DNA of 12,647 nucleotides from Planctomycetales bacterium (GCA_030592655.1 JAUVIQ010000073.1:1-12647), one strand, 5' to 3'. Numbered from the stretch's first letter, positions 1 to 8,993 are shown. Made by a program: numbers and translations. Notes: generated by a model not told the origin, from the letters alone.

Positions 1-2035
1 CCATCCGTTCGGCGCTCGGTTTAGTCTTGCTGCCGGCTTTGCCCAATAGCCGCATCGCCTCTTTAGCCAGACGTTGGGCCTGGGCATTGCTCATTCCGTC
101 GGAAAACGCCTTGTTGAACTCATTCCCGAGGCTGTCCAGCCCGCCTGCCTGATCCTTCAGCGCCTGAGACGCCGCCAGCAGCGCTTCGGTCATCTGCTCT
201 TCCAGGTCATCCCATATACGCGGCTGGGCGGCCCGCTTTTCCATTGCCTGGGCAATCGACTTCAGCCTCGCTGCGTGTTTCTTCTGTAGTTCGAAAATCT
301 CGCGCAGTTTCTGCTTGTCCGCCTTGCTCCAATTGCCGCCGTTTTTGTCCACACGTTCGAGCAACTCCTCCATCTGCCGCCGCAACCGATCGCCCTCGCG
401 CTGCGCGTCGTCCATCGCGGCCTGGAAGGCAGCCAGTTCATTGGCCAGTTCCTGCATTCGGATTGAGGCTCGGATCTGCCGAAGATATTGTTCTTCGCTG
501 ATTACGCTGATGACCTGCGTGGCGGTTTCGGTGAATTGGCCGAGTCCTCGCCCGTCCTGCGCTGATGCATAGTAGGTAATCACATCGCCGGCCCGCGCGC
601 CCAGTGCAGGCAGGTCGAACGTGTAGGACGCCGTCGCGTATGTGGGTGTGCCCGCGAGTTTCAGTTCTGCCGGCGTCGGGCCCCAGCCATTTACGCCCCG
701 CAGCAGGCGGACCCGCTTGACGGCTACGTCGTCGCGAGCGATTATCTCGACGTTCACCTTCCATGTTTCGGGGACAATAACGCTCGGAGCCGGTGCAGCG
801 AACTCGACCTCCGGAGGCCGGTCCTCAACGGCCATAAGTTTACCCTGGAACGCCCCATTGCTTTCGATACCCGACTCGGCGGTGAGCATGATGGAATAGT
901 TTCCGCCGCGTTCCAGGACGAACGCACCCTCCACGAGGCTTGCGTCATCTTCCATGGGCAACAGGGTGACCTGCTGCGTCAACTCGGCCTTGGGCTCGGA
1001 ATCGGCCACCGACGGAGTGGGCGTCTTCAGTGTCAATAGCCCATTCCGCAGAGCCTGATTGCTCTTCACGCGAACATGGACGGTAGTGCCCTCCAACGCC
1101 TTGATAGTTGTGTTGCCGGCCTCCAGTACCACCTGGCCCGGCTTCCATTGGGTATAGGACGGGAACTCGTAATCCGCGACCACCTGCTGAAAGACGGGCG
1201 GTTCATGCACCACCATTACGCTGCGCTCGCTGCGTCCGGCTGGGGTGTCGATATAGAACGATCGGGAACGGTCCGGGCGGTCGATATCGAGGAGGAATCG
1301 CCCCTCTGCCGTGCGTACCATGGGCATCACGTGCGTCCGGTCGGACTCGTCCAGGAACACGACGTTCGCCTGTGCCGGCAAAGCCGTCGGCCCGTTCAAT
1401 CCGACAAGGATTTTGGCCGGCCGGCCGCGGTAAACCGTCTCAGGCTCGATGCTGATGTTGAAGTTGAGTAGCGTGAAAGGTGCCGAATCCTCAAGCGGGC
1501 TGAGCAGGCGAGGCAGGACCGATCTATACACGCCGGGCGCCGCTACTACCGTTACCGTTACCAGCATCACTGCTGCGCCTGCAAACGCCGCCCATCGTCC
1601 CAGGGAGCGGGCGTCTATAATTTGTCCGGCTCTGAGGCCGCTTGCCAGTTCCGTACCATGATCAATGGCGAGGCGACGAAGTGCGTCGCTGTCGTCGGAT
1701 GCATAGTCGGCAGACAAGTCCACGGCGTTTATCAGAGCGCTGCTGTCCATTGACATGCGTTTCTCAATATGCCTTGCGACACGCCGAGGACGGTAGCGGT
1801 GGCGGTAGGCGGTCCGCAGCAACTTGCCTATCATGACCAGCCCGGACGCAGCCAGCAGGACGTCCACGCCCACGAGTCCCCAGACCGGCAGCGACAAACC
1901 GGCGTCCAGCACCACCGCAAGTAGTCCCAGCCCCAGGAGGATCGCCACCGTCGCGCAAGCGACCTTGAGCGTCTCGCACAGCAGCACGAACCGCGATACC
2001 CGGCACAGATGATCTTTCAGCGACGAATGGTTCAT
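1..2035 (-). CDS. DUF4175-like large membrane protein, N-terminal 678 residues (cut by window edge)
   Basis: The frame is open from the ATG at 2035 to the left edge, so only the N-terminal 678 residues are visible. It opens with two hydrophobic segments (about residues 24-45 and 50-70), a basic stretch (78-93, HRYRPRRVARHIEKR), and a third membrane segment (about 148-167). A large extracytoplasmic region of beta-rich, Ig-like character follows (about 170-510), including FPSYTQW (291-297) and EDRPPEVEF (404-412). From about 515 the sequence becomes helical, charged and probably coiled-coil (EEQYLRQIRASIRMQELANE and onward, rich in Q, E and K). This architecture, and its place at the end of a MoxR-DUF58-VWA operon, fit the DUF4175 family, whose function is unknown. 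The start codon overlaps the stop of the upstream VWA gene (ATGA), and GGAAGGCGGGA lies just upstream, pointing to translational coupling. Family membership is by recognition only. Confidence 0.82.
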   Translation of the reverse strand, partial: MNHSSLKDHLCRVSRFVLLCETLKVACATVAILLGLGLLAVVLDAGLSLPVWGLVGVDVLLAASGLVMIGKLLRTAYRHRYRPRRVARHIEKRMSMDSSALINAVDLSADYASDDSDALRRLAIDHGTELASGLRAGQIIDARSLGRWAAFAGAAVMLVTVTVVAAPGVYRSVLPRLLSPLEDSAPFTLLNFNISIEPETVYRGRPAKILVGLNGPTALPAQANVVFLDESDRTHVMPMVRTAEGRFLLDIDRPDRSRSFYIDTPAGRSERSVMVVHEPPVFQQVVADYEFPSYTQWKPGQVVLEAGNTTIKALEGTTVHVRVKSNQALRNGLLTLKTPTPSVADSEPKAELTQQVTLLPMEDDASLVEGAFVLERGGNYSIMLTAESGIESNGAFQGKLMAVEDRPPEVEFAAPAPSVIVPETWKVNVEIIARDDVAVKRVRLLRGVNGWGPTPAELKLAGTPTYATASYTFDLPALGARAGDVITYYASAQDGRGLGQFTETATQVISVISEEQYLRQIRASIRMQELANELAAFQAAMDDAQREGDRLRRQMEELLERVDKNGGNWSKADKQKLREIFELQKKHAARLKSIAQAMEKRAAQPRIWDDLEEQMTEALLAASQALKDQAGGLDSLGNEFNKAFSDGMSNAQAQRLAKEAMRLLGKAGSKTKPSAERM

Positions 2036-4329
2036 AACAATCCCGCCTTCCTGCGAAGTATCCATTCCACGCCCGCCCAGATCAGCAGCGCTACCAGTAT
2101 CATCACGTGATCCCAGATGTAGCGGGTTCTGGAAGCCCCTTGTCGGGCACTTAGCATGTTGGCAAGCGTTTGCATAAGCAGTTCGGCCTGGTGGAACATC
2201 AGCGACTCGCCGCCGGACTGGGACGACAGTTCAGCGAGCGCAATGGGGTCCGCGGCGCAGTTGATCCGCTCCGTGTCCACGCTGTAAACGTTGAACTGTT
2301 TTGCCATCCGCTCGGGGGACTGTCCGGGACATTCCATCGTAACCGTGTAAACGCCGTTCTGACTAGCCTCGATCTGACCGGTAAGTCGCGTCTTTGTTCC
2401 AATAGAGGGGTGCATCGCCAGAGTGCTTTCCTGTCCGTCAGGGGCAAGGACGCGGACCTTGGGATGGAAGCCTTGTTTGGGTTCGACCTTGCAGACAGCT
2501 TCGACCAGCACCGCAGCTCCCAGCATAATGTTACCTCGGCCGACCAGAAGCGAGACGGTCTGCCCAGGCTTATAATCGCCGCCCATCGCCAGCCAGCCCA
2601 CCATTCGTGACCAGAACTCGTCGTACAGCAACGCTTGCTGCGAGGAGGCTTTGCCCGAAGCACCAAGGCTCCATCGCCACAGGCCCTCTCCAAGCACCGC
2701 AACAACTCGCCCCTTACCGTAATTCATGCTCACCAGGGCTGGGGGCGCGTCGGCGTTTTGCGACAAGGCACGCCCCGCTGGCAAGGCGTTGGCCATCACG
2801 ATCGTGCCCGTCTTGATACGGGCGACGACAGGCATGACACTCAGGCCCGGCATGCGGCTGATTCGACCTTCCTCGTCGAAACCTTCCCCCAGGAACGCTC
2901 CTCTACCACTCGGTGAAACCGACAGGACCATATTGTGCAGCAGGCCCTGGTCCCAGACGACCGGTTCGATGACGGCTATGTCCCGACCCATCTGTCGACC
3001 GGCGGGGGTCTTGGCGTCGTAGGACTGCCCCCGCGCGAAGACCACGTTTCCACTGCGATCGGCCACATAGCGGGTTAGCTCGGCGCCGAAGGATTCGCCA
3101 GCTAGATCCTCCAGGCCACGCCCGACTATCACCACGTCATACTTCGCCAGGTCGCCCGCCGTTCTGGGAATGGCAACCTTGTCGCCGCCGGTCTTCACCG
3201 CCTTATCATGACGGGTCAGGATTGCCGTCTGCTTGGATGGCGACACCCTCGTGATCTGCGTAAGTTCAAGCCGGGCGTCCTTGCGGAGCGAGGCGGCCAA
3301 AAACTTCGTGTCCCAATACGGTTCGCCCTCCAGCACCAGCACTTTGAGACGACCCTCGACAACATCCAGGAATACTTTCTGGGAATTGTTCGCCCCCTCC
3401 ACTTCTTCCGCGAGCGTATCCAGCCAGACTCGATATTCCTTGATCCCGCCCTTGGCGTGCCTGATTGGGATGACGACTGATGCGCTGCTTTGCCCATCAA
3501 ACGTCACCGGGAGCGAGACTGTGATATCCTCGCACCGGGCATGCACCACCAGGGGCCGGCCTGACTTCTCTCGCGATTTGATCTCACGCTCCAACCCCGT
3601 TTGGTTGATGCGGACGTCAATGCCGCCTTCGGTGTCGACGAGGAGGAATCCCTGTGTCGCACGTGCGATGAGGACCAGGTCCTTCCGGAAGACTGGCCCG
3701 CCCAGGCAGACGGTGTGAATGGGAATGCCCCTGGCCTTTGCCAGCAGGCCCACAGTCTGCATCGGCGCTCGGTCGCTGTCCCGCCCATCGCTGAGCACCA
3801 GCAACGCCGCGTCCCCGTCGGAAACGTCTATCTGCTGGATGGTCTGTTTGACGCAACGGGCAATGTGCGAGACTTGCCCGATTGCCACCTGTGAGGGCAG
3901 ACTCTTACGCAGATCCTCACCAAGGGGGCGCACAGTCTTGTCGAACCCAAGGATGCTCAGGTCGAATGATCTGCCGATGGCGTCAAGACGGTCATGGCTG
4001 AGCCATTCGTCTCGGGCGACTTCCAGACGGCTGAGATCGCCTATGTCCTGTGTCTGCATACTGGCCGAAACGTCCAGCATTATCTGTAGCTTGGGTCTGC
4101 TGCCCCGCCTGGACTTGGCGGTCTCGGTAACGCTGGGGCCCATCAGCAGCGTCACCAAAGCCGCCAGCACCATCAGACGCATTGCCAGCAGCGCCAGCCC
4201 TGATAACCACCTGGGCGACATGGACCGGGCATATGCCGCAATCGCCAGTGCTGCCAGCGCGCCGGCCGCCACGGCCAGGTGAAGCGGCGCGATCATGGGA
4301 CGCCATGTCCACGAATCTGCCGCAAGCAT
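2032..4329 (-). CDS. VWA-domain membrane protein with degenerate glutamine amidotransferase-like domain
   Basis: A 765-residue protein when started at 4329. Two membrane helices (about 12-34 and 41-65) precede a von Willebrand A domain whose first metal-site motif is DVSAS (86-90); a later strand, LLVLSDGRDSD (about 176-186), gives the second metal-site aspartate. After a beta-rich linker, LKVLVLEGEPYWDTKFLAAS (328-347) begins a class I glutamine amidotransferase-like fold running to about 584. That fold contains no cysteine at all, so it cannot be a normal amidotransferase. A beta domain and a C-terminal helix (about 741-758) ending RRKAGLL follow. ATG 4329 lies 2 bases after the upstream TAA with GGAAA about 8 bases before it; ATG 4350 (overlapping by 19 bases, GGAG about 11 bases upstream) is a real alternative, while ATG 4407 is unlikely. 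Probably an envelope partner of the neighbouring BatA-like and DUF4175 proteins. Role unknown. Confidence 0.88.
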   Translation of the reverse strand: MLAADSWTWRPMIAPLHLAVAAGALAALAIAAYARSMSPRWLSGLALLAMRLMVLAALVTLLMGPSVTETAKSRRGSRPKLQIMLDVSASMQTQDIGDLSRLEVARDEWLSHDRLDAIGRSFDLSILGFDKTVRPLGEDLRKSLPSQVAIGQVSHIARCVKQTIQQIDVSDGDAALLVLSDGRDSDRAPMQTVGLLAKARGIPIHTVCLGGPVFRKDLVLIARATQGFLLVDTEGGIDVRINQTGLEREIKSREKSGRPLVVHARCEDITVSLPVTFDGQSSASVVIPIRHAKGGIKEYRVWLDTLAEEVEGANNSQKVFLDVVEGRLKVLVLEGEPYWDTKFLAASLRKDARLELTQITRVSPSKQTAILTRHDKAVKTGGDKVAIPRTAGDLAKYDVVIVGRGLEDLAGESFGAELTRYVADRSGNVVFARGQSYDAKTPAGRQMGRDIAVIEPVVWDQGLLHNMVLSVSPSGRGAFLGEGFDEEGRISRMPGLSVMPVVARIKTGTIVMANALPAGRALSQNADAPPALVSMNYGKGRVVAVLGEGLWRWSLGASGKASSQQALLYDEFWSRMVGWLAMGGDYKPGQTVSLLVGRGNIMLGAAVLVEAVCKVEPKQGFHPKVRVLAPDGQESTLAMHPSIGTKTRLTGQIEASQNGVYTVTMECPGQSPERMAKQFNVYSVDTERINCAADPIALAELSSQSGGESLMFHQAELLMQTLANMLSARQGASRTRYIWDHVMILVALLIWAGVEWILRRKAGLL

Positions 4330-4331
4330 GG

Positions 4332-6467
4332 TTATTGTTTCCAGATGCATAACAAACCAAGCTCCAATGCTAGGGCCGCCATAGCGACCAGGAAGAACAA
4401 GTGCCACATAGGTTGACCGCGAATCTCCAGGGCAGGCCCGACCTGCCTGCTGTCGTGGATGGTAAGCGCTGAACTACCGCCCGCCAGTTGCTGTTGCAAC
4501 ACTTTCGGCGAGATCCGCCGCAGGTCGCTTTCCAACGGATTGACGTTCACCGCACGGCGCTCCATGGTACCGCCACGGCGTATCTCGTAGAATCCTGGCG
4601 AATGGGCCTCCCGAATATGCACGAACTGCGCCGCCACCTGCTCGGTCAACTCGAACGGTAGAACCCGTCCGTCAGGCCCCAGCGCAGTCCAGGGCTGCGA
4701 TGCGTCGGCCGCCGAGCCTCTGACGCGCACAAGAAGGTCGCTGCCTGCGAAGGTCTCGGTTTCCTCCTGCCGGGCAGACCTGATATGGTGAAAAAACGCG
4801 TGCGTCATAGCCACAAAACCCCCGTACTTGCCCAGTTCGCTCCCCTCCAGTGACGGGCTGAAGTTGCACAGGATAAGCTTGCCGCTGCCTACTGACTGGC
4901 TGGACACTGCCGGCGAACCGTCGACAAAGCTCAGGATATTCCTCGCCCCAGTCGATGGCGTGTCCGTCGAGAAAGTGCGGAAGAAACGCACCCGACACAG
5001 GGCCTCACGGGATTGCTCGTCGAACCCGGTAAGGATGTCCGTGTCCCATTGCTGCTCCGATAACCGGATAAACCCACCGATTGCGGTCAGGTTCCGCGGA
5101 GCCTGCGGCACCCAGGGAAGTATTTCGCTCTTTGTTTCCGCTTGGCGCAAGGCCTCCAGGTTTTCGCGCACGGCCCCGTCGCCACAGAAGAACATTACAC
5201 CTCCGCCGCGGTGCAGGTACATGCGAAGACCCGAAATCGCAGGTTCGCCAAGCCGCCCAACATCGGATATGAAGACCGCCTCGGCGTCGGCGATGCGCCC
5301 GAAGTCCAGCGCCGCGCCCTCAATGTGGTACACCGCCAGCTCGTCGCCCATGTCGCCGCGCGGGGCAAGCGCTCGCAGCAGGAAATAGCCCGACGTGCCA
5401 GGCTCGTGGGGATTGTCGTCCGAAACAACCGCTACCGCCAGGCGGTTGACTGCCTCGACGTTCAGAAACGCCCGATTGTCGGCGGCAAGCTTGTCCTGGG
5501 CGATGGAAAACGTCACTTTGTGCGCACCGGGACGGTCAATTGTGGTTTCGAAAGACACTTCACTGCTGACCCATGGTTGGAGCATCACGTTGCGCTGTCC
5601 CACCGAAACGTCATCAACAGTTGCCTCAACCACCACCTCGCTCGCTTGCGGCGAGTAATTGGTGACCTGCACCTGGAGTTGGAAGGTTTGGTTAACCAGC
5701 GGACGTGCAGGTATCGACCGCGATCGGGACATCGCAATATTGGTGCCATCCGTGTCACCGACGGGGATGATTATTACCGCCGTGCCCTCAGGTAGAGACA
5801 ATCCGGACAGATCACCGGATCCGATTCCCCTCCAGTTGCGATCCTGCATGTCCGAGAGTATCACCAGCCGCCGCGGACCGTTATGCGGCCTAAGCAGGTC
5901 GCTCGCTCGGGCGATTGCCGCCATGAAGTTGCCCCGCTGGGCGGTGGGGCGGAAGAGCTTCAACTCCCGCCGGATGGCTTCGTGGTCGAGCGTCATTTCC
6001 GGCAGAGCAGCCGTCGGCACAGCGGCCGCGTAGATCAGCCCAACCCGGTCTTCGCCAAGGCGCAGGGAGTCCAACACTCGTTCAGCCAGCGCCCTCGCCG
6101 CGTGGAACAGCGGCGTGCCTTCGACTTCCTGATTCATCGAGGCGCTGGCGTCCAGCAGCAGCACCACTCCTGCGCCGCGTTCCAGGTCTTCCGTCGGGAC
6201 GGGATGATGAAACCATCGCGGGCGAGCGAACGCGACGACTATGAGGAACACAGCCAGGCAGCGGAGCGCCAGCAAAAGCCATCGCCGCAGGCGATAAAGC
6301 TTTGACGTGCTGGCGACGGACTCGCTCAGCATGCGGATCGTGGGGAATACGATCCGGCGCCTCGCCCCTCTACCCAGAATGTGCGCCACAATGGGCAATG
6401 CCGCCAAGGATGCTCCGACAAGCATCCACGGCGACAGAAACGACAAGGCTGCCAGTATCGACGCCAT
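4332..6467 (-). CDS. BatA-like VWA membrane protein
   Basis: A 711-residue protein. Its N-terminus has the BatA/aerotolerance-regulator layout: a first helix (FLSPWMLVGASLAALPIVAH, 10-29), then HILGRGARRRIVFPT, then a second helix (about 63-80) ending FARPRW. A VWA domain follows with DASAS (106-110) and the second metal-site strand LVILSDMQDRNW (201-212). Around 345-570 there is a Rossmann-like region resembling ThuA/amidotransferase folds (GGGVMFFCGDGA, 421-432), and a last helix (about 688-707) near the C-terminus. BatA homologues are membrane VWA proteins found with MoxR and DUF58 proteins and often tied to stress tolerance; the exact role is unproven. The start at 6467 is preferred over an in-frame TTG at 6473 because GGGAG lies 8 bases before the ATG but only 2 bases before the TTG. 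The next gene begins 2 bases after its stop. Confidence 0.9.
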   Translation of the reverse strand: MASILAALSFLSPWMLVGASLAALPIVAHILGRGARRRIVFPTIRMLSESVASTSKLYRLRRWLLLALRCLAVFLIVVAFARPRWFHHPVPTEDLERGAGVVLLLDASASMNQEVEGTPLFHAARALAERVLDSLRLGEDRVGLIYAAAVPTAALPEMTLDHEAIRRELKLFRPTAQRGNFMAAIARASDLLRPHNGPRRLVILSDMQDRNWRGIGSGDLSGLSLPEGTAVIIIPVGDTDGTNIAMSRSRSIPARPLVNQTFQLQVQVTNYSPQASEVVVEATVDDVSVGQRNVMLQPWVSSEVSFETTIDRPGAHKVTFSIAQDKLAADNRAFLNVEAVNRLAVAVVSDDNPHEPGTSGYFLLRALAPRGDMGDELAVYHIEGAALDFGRIADAEAVFISDVGRLGEPAISGLRMYLHRGGGVMFFCGDGAVRENLEALRQAETKSEILPWVPQAPRNLTAIGGFIRLSEQQWDTDILTGFDEQSREALCRVRFFRTFSTDTPSTGARNILSFVDGSPAVSSQSVGSGKLILCNFSPSLEGSELGKYGGFVAMTHAFFHHIRSARQEETETFAGSDLLVRVRGSAADASQPWTALGPDGRVLPFELTEQVAAQFVHIREAHSPGFYEIRRGGTMERRAVNVNPLESDLRRISPKVLQQQLAGGSSALTIHDSRQVGPALEIRGQPMWHLFFLVAMAALALELGLLCIWKQ

Positions 6468-6475
6468 CGACAAGT

Positions 6476-6480
6476 CTCCC
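6476..6480 (-). promoter_or_regulatory. Ribosome binding site GGGAG of the BatA-like gene
   Basis: GGGAG on the minus strand, 8 bases before ATG 6467. It selects that ATG over the in-frame TTG two codons upstream, which would be only 2 bases from the site. Confidence 0.75.
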
Positions 6481-6533
6481 GTCGGCCCGGGGTCTGAGTC
6501 CCCAAACCTGAATGTAGAGATCCACGAACGGGC

Positions 6534-7502
6534 CTATCCCGTACTGGACCGTCGCAATAGGTATTCGCTCAGCGCATCGGCGTAGTCGCGGCTCGTCGGA
6601 ACCAGGTTGTAGTCGATGCCTCGGCCACGACATCCGCCGGAACACACGCGCAGAAAGCGATCCATCCTGCGTTTATAGGCTTTGCGCATGTCATGGACGT
6701 TCAACCTGATACGTCCGCCGCTCTCGCTGTCAATGAACACCGTGTCCTGAAGATCGGGCAGCTTAAGTTCGTCGGCGTGCAGCACGTGGAAAACGATCAC
6801 CTCGCCGCCGCGGTGCGTGAAAATCGACAGAGAGTCCAGGATATTACGCGGATCGTCAAGGAGGTCACTGAAAAGCACCACCAGGCCTCGGCGACCGGTT
6901 GAGGTCGCCACCTGCCGCAGGACATCCGAAAGGTTGGCTTTGCCCACCGGCTTGACTGCCTCCATCGCCCGCAATATGTCGCAGAAATGTCGCAGCGACC
7001 CTCGCGGGCGAATGAACGAAGGACCGGCGTCCTGGGCCAGCGCCAGCGACGCGCGGTCCTGCTGCTTGGTCGTCAGGAAAGCGATCGCCGCCACCATTCT
7101 GCACGCGTGGTCGAACTTGCTGTCACCCTGTCCACCTAGACCAGCGTAGGCCATCGACGCCGAGGCGTCGACGACAATGTGAACCGTCATGTCCGACTGC
7201 TGCTCGAACAGTTTGACGTAGAGACGATCGCTGCGGCCGAAGACTTTCCAGTCAATATCGCCAGGCTCGTCACCCTGAGAGTATTGACGATAGTCGCAGA
7301 ATTCAACGCTGTGTCCTCGCTGCGACGAAGAATGCCGACCGGCGTATTGCCCTTCCACGGCCCGCCGACTGGCGAACTGGAGATTGCGAAGCCATCTAAG
7401 CTCCTCAAGGCGGAGGTACTTGCCCACCAGCCCTGTGTACGTACCTGCGTGGACCTTCTCGGGTCCGGCGACGGGGGGGCTGATTGTTTTTCTCGCAGTC
7501 AT
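6534..7502 (-). CDS. DUF58-family protein
   Basis: A 322-residue soluble protein. It shows the DUF58 signature: EFCDYRQYSQGDEPGDIDWK (67-86), followed by RSDRLYVKLFEQQ and a VWA-like strand ending in DASAS (112-116). A second acidic strand is LVVLFSDLLDD (about 207-217). There is no signal peptide or membrane segment, unlike some DUF58 proteins that begin with two helices. The family has a VWA-type fold and nearly always sits beside MoxR ATPases; it is thought to act as their adaptor or substrate, but its molecular task is not established. The start at 7502 is chosen because AGGAG lies 8 bases upstream; an in-frame ATG at 7529 would add nine residues with only a poor site before it. The gene follows moxR by 30 bases and is 66 bases before the BatA-like gene. 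Confidence 0.93.
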   Translation of the reverse strand: MTARKTISPPVAGPEKVHAGTYTGLVGKYLRLEELRWLRNLQFASRRAVEGQYAGRHSSSQRGHSVEFCDYRQYSQGDEPGDIDWKVFGRSDRLYVKLFEQQSDMTVHIVVDASASMAYAGLGGQGDSKFDHACRMVAAIAFLTTKQQDRASLALAQDAGPSFIRPRGSLRHFCDILRAMEAVKPVGKANLSDVLRQVATSTGRRGLVVLFSDLLDDPRNILDSLSIFTHRGGEVIVFHVLHADELKLPDLQDTVFIDSESGGRIRLNVHDMRKAYKRRMDRFLRVCSGGCRGRGIDYNLVPTSRDYADALSEYLLRRSSTG

Positions 7503-7510
7503 AGCTGCGT

Positions 7511-7515
7511 CTCCT
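7511..7515 (-). promoter_or_regulatory. Ribosome binding site AGGAG of the DUF58 gene
   Basis: AGGAG on the minus strand, 8 bases before ATG 7502, within a GAGGAGA context. It argues against the earlier in-frame ATG at 7529, which has only AGG 3 bases away. Confidence 0.8.
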
Positions 7516-7532
7516 CGCCTTACGGCCATTAC

Positions 7533-8555
7533 CTATGCGTAGTCCGGCTCGTGCGTTTCACTCAGTATCCGATCTACGATCTGCTGGGCGGTAATCCCGT
7601 CGCCCGTGGCGTTGTAGTTTGGCAAAACGCGGTGTCGCAATACTAACGGCGCAGCCTGGCGGACGTGAGCGGCCGATACAGTCGCCTGCCCGTCCAGCAC
7701 CGCCATCGCCTTTGCGGCCAGCACCATGTACTGGCTGGCGCGCGGGCCTGCGCCCCATTCCACATAACGCCGTATAAAGTCGCAGGCGGTGGGGTTGTCA
7801 GGACGGCTGGAACGTGCAATCGCGACGGCGTAGGTGGCGATGTGTCGGGAGACTGGTAACTGGACAACCAGATCCTGAAAGGCCAGCATGTCGTCGCGGG
7901 TGAAGACCTGGTTGACGGTGGTTTCGCGCCCGACCTTGACCTCCAGAACGATTCGCTCTTCCTCCTCAACGGAAGGATAGTCGATCCACAAGCTGAACAT
8001 GAACCTGTCGAGCTGCGCTTCAGGAAGCGGGTACGTGCCTTCCTGCTCGATTGGGTTCTGCGTAGCCACCACGATGAAAGGACGCTCAAGTTCGTACGTA
8101 TTTCCCATGCTGGTGATATGGTATTCCTGCATCGCCTCCAGCAGCGCCGACTGCGTCTTGGGAGGCGTGCGGTTGATTTCATCGGCCAAGATGATATTGG
8201 CGAAGACCGGGCCATGCTTAAACCGCCACTCGCGCAGGCCCGTCAAGCGGTCCTCCTGGAGCAACTCCATTCCGATAACGTCGGCGGGCATCATGTCGGG
8301 CGTGAACTGGATACGCTTGAACGTCCACCCCAACGCCTTGCCCAGCGTCTTGACAAGGAGTGTCTTAGCCAGCCCGGGCACGCCCACAATCAGCACGTGC
8401 CCCTCGCAGAAGACCGCCGCCAGCAGTTGGCGGACGACTTCATCTTGGCCGATGATCACCCTGCCTATCTCTTTCTTAAGATTGCGATAACCCGCCTCGG
8501 CTCGACCAAGCAACTCTACGCCCCGATCATTTACAATTGGTTCCTGTTTATTCAT
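7533..8555 (-). CDS. MoxR-family AAA+ ATPase
   Basis: A 340-residue cytoplasmic ATPase of the MoxR/AAA_3 family. Visible motifs, numbered from ATG 8555: VIIGQDEVV near residue 34, Walker A GVPGLAKT (58-65), Walker B IILADEINR (121-129) followed by TPPKTQSALLEAMQE, sensor 1 ATQNP (164-168) and the EAQLDRF segment (179-185). The C-terminal helical lid follows, with GAGPRASQYMVLAAKAMAVL and the sensor-2 region before LRHRVLPNY. MoxR ATPases act as chaperone-like remodellers for VWA-domain partners, which fits the three VWA-type genes immediately downstream. ATG 8555 has AGAGGAA 7 bases upstream; the frame extends to an ATG at 8651, but those 32 residues (MQGRDAPIVG...) show no family match that I recognise. 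First gene of the operon; its promoter should lie in 8556-8800. Confidence 0.96.
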   Translation of the reverse strand: MNKQEPIVNDRGVELLGRAEAGYRNLKKEIGRVIIGQDEVVRQLLAAVFCEGHVLIVGVPGLAKTLLVKTLGKALGWTFKRIQFTPDMMPADVIGMELLQEDRLTGLREWRFKHGPVFANIILADEINRTPPKTQSALLEAMQEYHITSMGNTYELERPFIVVATQNPIEQEGTYPLPEAQLDRFMFSLWIDYPSVEEEERIVLEVKVGRETTVNQVFTRDDMLAFQDLVVQLPVSRHIATYAVAIARSSRPDNPTACDFIRRYVEWGAGPRASQYMVLAAKAMAVLDGQATVSAAHVRQAAPLVLRHRVLPNYNATGDGITAQQIVDRILSETHEPDYA

Positions 8556-8562
8556 TGTGTGA

Positions 8563-8569
8563 TTCCTCT
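8563..8569 (-). promoter_or_regulatory. Ribosome binding site AGAGGAA of the MoxR gene
   Basis: AGAGGAA on the minus strand, 7 bases before ATG 8555. It decides the start of the MoxR protein at MNKQEPIV rather than at the upstream in-frame ATG at 8651. Confidence 0.8.
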
Positions 8570-8970
8570 GCTTGTCCGTGCGGTCCTTCAATGAGGTCCG
8601 AAGATCAATTTCCTTTGCTAACCCTACGATTGGCGCATCCCTGCCCTGCATGACGCAAATCTGACCCCTTCGGACGTATATCTGCTCAACTAACGTAACA
8701 GGCTAACGCGCCGAGTGGTGAAAATGCCACAAGTTTTTTCCGCTGTAAGATCAGAGGGGGTGTTTCGGCCAATGGTGGTGACTCTTGGGTAACTTACCAG
8801 TGCATAACATGTTGTGTTCTTCAATTGCAGAGCCACTGGTCCTGCTTGTGTCAGCGGACCCGGAACGCTATGATCCGGCTCCAGAGCGAGGGGCGCATGA
8901 TGGAACAACATGCCGTACGCGAAGTCGAAAGGGAAACACCCGTTTCTTGAACCGTTACCTTGAGATAAGC

Positions 8971-8988
8971 CGGTTGTCGCGACAACCG
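8971..8988. repeat. 18-base perfect palindrome CGGTTGTCG-CGACAACCG
   Basis: CGGTTGTCG is followed directly by its reverse complement CGACAACCG with no loop and no T tract. This symmetry suits a dimeric DNA-binding protein or recombinase core better than a terminator. It lies in non-coding DNA about 415 bases upstream of moxR, immediately before the direct-repeat array. Function is unknown. Confidence 0.8.
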
Positions 8989-8993
8989 ATAGA

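Noticed and set aside
1545..1565. Short ACCGTT tandem repeat
   Set aside because: It lies within a membrane helix of the DUF4175-like gene and simply encodes alternating Val and Thr.
8556..8651. N-terminal extension of the MoxR protein by 32 residues
   Set aside because: The internal ATG at 8555 has a good AGAGGAA site, and the extension has no similarity to the MoxR N-terminus that I recognise.
8690..8911. 73-codon minus-strand open frame upstream of moxR
   Set aside because: No ribosome site or recognisable domain, overlaps probable promoter DNA, and its composition looks random.
8933..8946. Small hairpin GAAAC-ACCC-GTTTC as a terminator
   Set aside because: Only five pairs, with no T tract on either strand.
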